Source: Nocardioides exalbidus (GTDB lineage: Bacteria > Actinomycetota > Actinomycetes > Propionibacteriales > Nocardioidaceae). Taken from it: a DNA stretch of 64,000 bases. The position numbers and the translations under genes were made by a program. Below the pieces are notes generated by a model, which had not been told where the DNA came from, searched no databases, and saw only the letters and a list, made by a program, of their open reading frames with translations. Below, piece by piece: positions 61,541 through 64,000 of this stretch (positions are counted from its first letter, which is position 1; each line of letters starts with the position of its first letter). The DNA lies in the NCBI RefSeq assembly GCF_900105585.1, contig NZ_FNRT01000002.1:2852001-2916000 (forward strand), given 5' to 3'.

Positions 61541-61899
61541 GCAACCTCTCCGCCGAGGGCGGCCACGGCGCGGTCCCGCTCGAGGGCGTCCCGAGCGGCG
61601 TCGGGATGGCGCCGGTCGAGAAGGAGTGGCCGCTCTACGAGGTCTTCGTGCGCGGCAAGCGCGGGCTCAACCACGTGCACGTCGGCTCGCTGCACGCCGC
61701 CGACGACCGCATGGCCCTGCTGCACGCGCGCGACGTCTACACCCGGCGCAACGAGGGCGTGAGCATCTGGGTCGTCCGCGCCGACGCGATCACCGCGTCG
61801 AGCCCCGACGAGAAGGACCCGATGTTCGCGCCGAGCGGCGACAAGGTCTACCGCCACCCGACCTTCTACGACATCCCCGACAACGTCCCCCACATGTGA
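61537..61899 (+). CDS. paaB: 1,2-phenylacetyl-CoA epoxidase subunit B
   Basis: A 120-residue PaaB ([37 protein letters not shown]). It bridges the PaaAC complexes. Gly-rich N-terminal extension of about 28 residues. Overlaps paaA as ATGA; paaC follows 14 nt later. Confidence 0.94.
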   Translation: MSNLSAEGGHGAVPLEGVPSGVGMAPVEKEWPLYEVFVRGKRGLNHVHVGSLHAADDRMALLHARDVYTRRNEGVSIWVVRADAITASSPDEKDPMFAPSGDKVYRHPTFYDIPDNVPHM

Positions 61900-61913
61900 G
61901 GACACCCGGCGAC

Positions 61914-62852
61914 ATGACTGACCACATCCAGACACCTGCAGAGGACGAGCACGACAGCGCCTACGCCGGCCTGCTCGTCAACGACGCCCACTGGGCCTTC
62001 GGGACCGACTTCGAGGACCCCCTCGCGGGCGTCGACACCACGATCCCCGTGGGCGTCGACGGCCCCACGCTCGCGGCGTACGCCCTCATGCTCGGCGACG
62101 ACGCGCTCGTCATGTCGCACCGGATCGCGGAGTGGACGAGCAACGCGCCCGACCTCGAGGACGACATCGCACTGTCCAACATCGCGCTCGACCTGCTGGG
62201 CCAGGCGCGGCTGCTGCTCGCCCGGGCCGCCAAGGCCGACGAGTCGGTCGTGCCGGCGCTGCCCGAGGGCTCACCGGCACCGCCCGAGGACGCGCTGGCC
62301 TACTTCCGCGAGGCGCACGACTTCCGCAACGTCCGTCTCGCCGAGCTCGACAACGGCGACTTCGCCGAGGCGACCGTGCGGGTGCTGCTGTTCTCCGTGT
62401 GGCGGCTGGCGACCTGGGAGCGGCTGCGCGACAGCCGCGACCACGTGCTCGCCGCCGTCGCCGTGAAGGGCGTCAAGGAGCTGGCCTACCACCGCGACTA
62501 CGCCGCCCGCTGGTTCGTCACCCTCGCCCGGGGGACCGAGGAGTCGCGTCGCCGCCTGCTGGTGGCGTACGACGCCCTCTGGCCGTTGTGGCCCGAGCTG
62601 TTCGACACCCACGAGGTGGAGGCCGCGGCCGCGGAGCAGGGGGTCGGGGTCGACCCGGCAGGAGTCCGCGAGGCCGCCGAGGCAGTGCTCGACCAGGTGC
62701 TCGCCGCGGCCGACGTCCAGCGGTCCGAGGCCCCGCGTCGTGCCGGCGTCCTCGGTCGCACCGGCCGCGACGGCATGCACGGCGAGCCGCTCAGCCGGAT
62801 GCTCGCCGAGATGCAGTCCGTGGCCCGTGCGCACCCGAGGGGGCAGTGGTGA
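61914..62852 (+). CDS. paaC: 1,2-phenylacetyl-CoA epoxidase subunit C
   Basis: A 312-residue PaaC, the structural partner of PaaA in the epoxidase (ALMLGDDALVMSHRIAEW; VKELAYHRDYAARWFVTLARG). ATG 61914. It overlaps paaD as GTGA. Confidence 0.94.
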   Translation: MTDHIQTPAEDEHDSAYAGLLVNDAHWAFGTDFEDPLAGVDTTIPVGVDGPTLAAYALMLGDDALVMSHRIAEWTSNAPDLEDDIALSNIALDLLGQARLLLARAAKADESVVPALPEGSPAPPEDALAYFREAHDFRNVRLAELDNGDFAEATVRVLLFSVWRLATWERLRDSRDHVLAAVAVKGVKELAYHRDYAARWFVTLARGTEESRRRLLVAYDALWPLWPELFDTHEVEAAAAEQGVGVDPAGVREAAEAVLDQVLAAADVQRSEAPRRAGVLGRTGRDGMHGEPLSRMLAEMQSVARAHPRGQW

Positions 62853-63361
62853 GGTTGTTGAGCCGCCCCCTGGAGAAGGCACGTGCCGTGGCCGATAAGG
62901 TCACCGACCCCGAGCTGCCGATGCTCACGCTGGCCGACCTCGGCGTGCTGCGCGACGTCGACGTGGTCGCCGACGGCCACGTGGTCGTCGACATCACCCC
63001 GACCTACTCCGGCTGCCCGGCCATGGCCGCGATGCGCGACGACCTCGTCCGCGAGCTGCAGGGCGCCGGCTTCGTCCGCGTCGACGTGCGGGTCAGCCTC
63101 CACCCGGCCTGGACGACCGACTGGATCACGCCGGAGGGTCGCGCCGCGCTCGCCGCGGCCGGCATCTCCCCGCCCGGTCCCGCCCCGTCGTCCGACGGTC
63201 CGATCCCGCTGACGCTCCTGCCCACTGCGCGCCAGGTCCGCTGCCCGCAGTGCGACTCGCCCGCGACCGAGCTGGTCTCGGAGTTCGGCTCGACGGCCTG
63301 CAAGGCGCAGTACCGCTGCACCGCCTGCCTCGAGCCCTTCGACCACGTCAAGGAGATCTGA
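62849..63361 (+). CDS. paaD: PaaD, iron-sulfur assembly-type protein of the epoxidase
   Basis: A 170-residue protein. The N-terminal MIP18/DUF59-like domain (TDPELPMLTLADLGVLRD, TYSGCPAM) and C-terminal Cys pairs (CPQC, CTAC) are typical of PaaD, thought to help mature the epoxidase metal centres. GTG 62849 overlaps paaC. Confidence 0.92.
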   Translation: MRLLSRPLEKARAVADKVTDPELPMLTLADLGVLRDVDVVADGHVVVDITPTYSGCPAMAAMRDDLVRELQGAGFVRVDVRVSLHPAWTTDWITPEGRAALAAAGISPPGPAPSSDGPIPLTLLPTARQVRCPQCDSPATELVSEFGSTACKAQYRCTACLEPFDHVKEI

Positions 63362-63363
63362 CC

Positions 63364-64000
63364 GTGCCCACGTTCCACGCGTTGCGGGTCCGCGACGTCG
63401 AGCCGCTCACCGACGACTCGGCCGCCGTCACCTTCGACGTGCCCGACGACCTGCGCGAGGTCTTCGACTTCGAGCCGGGGGAGTCCCTCACCCTGCGCCG
63501 CGTCGTCGACGGCGTCGAGCACCGCCGGACGTACTCCATCTGCGCGCCCGCCGGCGCCGCCCCGCGCATCGGCGTGCGCGAGATCCCGGGCGGACTGTTC
63601 TCCTCGTGGCTGATCCACGGCGTCGCGCCGGGCGAGACCGTCGAGGTGGCCGAGCCCTCGGGCAGCTTTCGCGCCGACCCGTCGATGGCCGGCCGGCACC
63701 TCTGCATCGCCGCCGGCTCCGGCATCACGCCGATGCTCTCGATCGCCGCCTCCGTCCTGGCCAACCCCGACAGCACCGTCACGATGCTCTACGGCAACCG
63801 CGAGACCACGTCGGTGATGTTCGCCGAGGAGCTGGGCGACCTCAAGAACCTCCACGGCCCGCGCTTCGACCTCGTCCACGTGCTCTCCCGCGAGCCCCGC
63901 GACGTCGAGCTCTTCTCCGGCCGCCTCGACGCCGACCGGCTGCGGCGGCTGCTGCCGGTCAAGGTGCCGCTCGCGGCCCTCGACCACGTCTGGCTCTGCG
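63364..64000 (+). CDS. paaE: PaaE, epoxidase reductase (partial)
   Basis: The first 212 residues of PaaE, cut by the window end. FAD motif RRTYSICAPA and NAD(P) motif AAGSGITPML are present. It passes electrons from NADPH to the PaaAC epoxidase; the 2Fe-2S ferredoxin domain would lie beyond the window. GTG 63364 is 2 nt after paaD. Confidence 0.93.
   Translation, partial: MPTFHALRVRDVEPLTDDSAAVTFDVPDDLREVFDFEPGESLTLRRVVDGVEHRRTYSICAPAGAAPRIGVREIPGGLFSSWLIHGVAPGETVEVAEPSGSFRADPSMAGRHLCIAAGSGITPMLSIAASVLANPDSTVTMLYGNRETTSVMFAEELGDLKNLHGPRFDLVHVLSREPRDVELFSGRLDADRLRRLLPVKVPLAALDHVWLC

Noticed and set aside
1..64000. Mobile elements, prophage or integron.
   Set aside because: I see no transposase, integrase or phage gene and no IS-like inverted ends; the only tRNA gene is followed by a terminator and ribosomal protein genes, not an integrase.

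Overview
The window is a high-GC (roughly 70%) actinobacterial chromosome segment. Coding density is very high. Stop and start codons often overlap (ATGA, GTGA, TGATG), GTG starts are common, and many genes look leaderless. Marker genes fit Actinobacteria: a UPF0182 membrane protein, a PPA1309-family protein, a DUF2342 zinc-metalloprotease-like protein, an F420-type luciferase-family oxidoreductase, Cys-free ribosomal protein paralogues behind a Zur-like operator, and actinobacterial paa genes. The overall flavour suggests Nocardioidaceae or relatives; this is inference, with no phylogeny done.

Layout. (1) 1-10959: a peptide/nickel-type ABC importer operon (minus) with a serine hydrolase and a partial beta-keto-acid cleavage enzyme downstream, divergent from an IclR regulator, a type I sulfatase and its own formylglycine-generating enzyme (plus). 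(2) 11049-21764: housekeeping-like genes: a zinc-ribbon protein, a crotonase, a PHP protein with a probable leader peptide, a YgjP-like peptidase, NUDIX, a DUF2342 protein, MoaE, a Lon/PDZ protease, PPA1309, UPF0182, the initiator tRNA and a strong terminator. (3) 21788-24566: a Zur-type zinc-starvation operon (L31, COG0523 protein, L32, L36, L28, L33, S14, all without zinc-binding Cys sets) divergent from a small HU gene. (4) 24672-26512: a DMT exporter and LysR regulator. (5) 26529-37250: an IclR regulator divergent from a KduI-KduD-ABC transporter-aldehyde dehydrogenase-KDPG aldolase-KDG kinase operon for uronate catabolism. (6) 37500-46145: a 1950-residue secreted ThuA plus copper-radical-oxidase multidomain protein, a tautomerase, and a YcnI-CopC/CopD copper-acquisition pair. 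(7) 46163-58202: a FAD-oxidoreductase/TTC38-like fusion, GNAT, Asp/Glu racemase, phosphotransferase, GntR-ACC deaminase pair, CDF transporter, two luciferase-like oxidoreductases and assorted oxidoreductases. (8) 58232-58440: an 83-bp tandem hairpin repeat. (9) 58463-64000: paaZ divergent from paaABCDE (phenylacetate degradation), with paaE cut by the window end.

How the parts work together. The most interesting block is 26.5-46 kb. A secreted oxidase with all five copper-radical active-site residues sits between a uronate (KDG) catabolic operon and copper-handling genes. The kdu operon, oxidase and tautomerase upstream regions share a GTTCACA word near sigma70-like promoters. I infer a co-regulated oxidative carbohydrate-use system: extracellular oxidation, import by the RbsABC-type transporter, oxidation by the aldehyde dehydrogenase, then KduI/KduD, KDG kinase and KDPG aldolase to pyruvate and glyceraldehyde-3-phosphate. 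The substrate is unknown. Other points of interest are a COG0523 protein without a P-loop, a FAD/TTC38 fusion, two copies of a 62-bp hairpin between convergent genes, and at least nine genes with a -10 hexamer 6-7 nt before the start codon.
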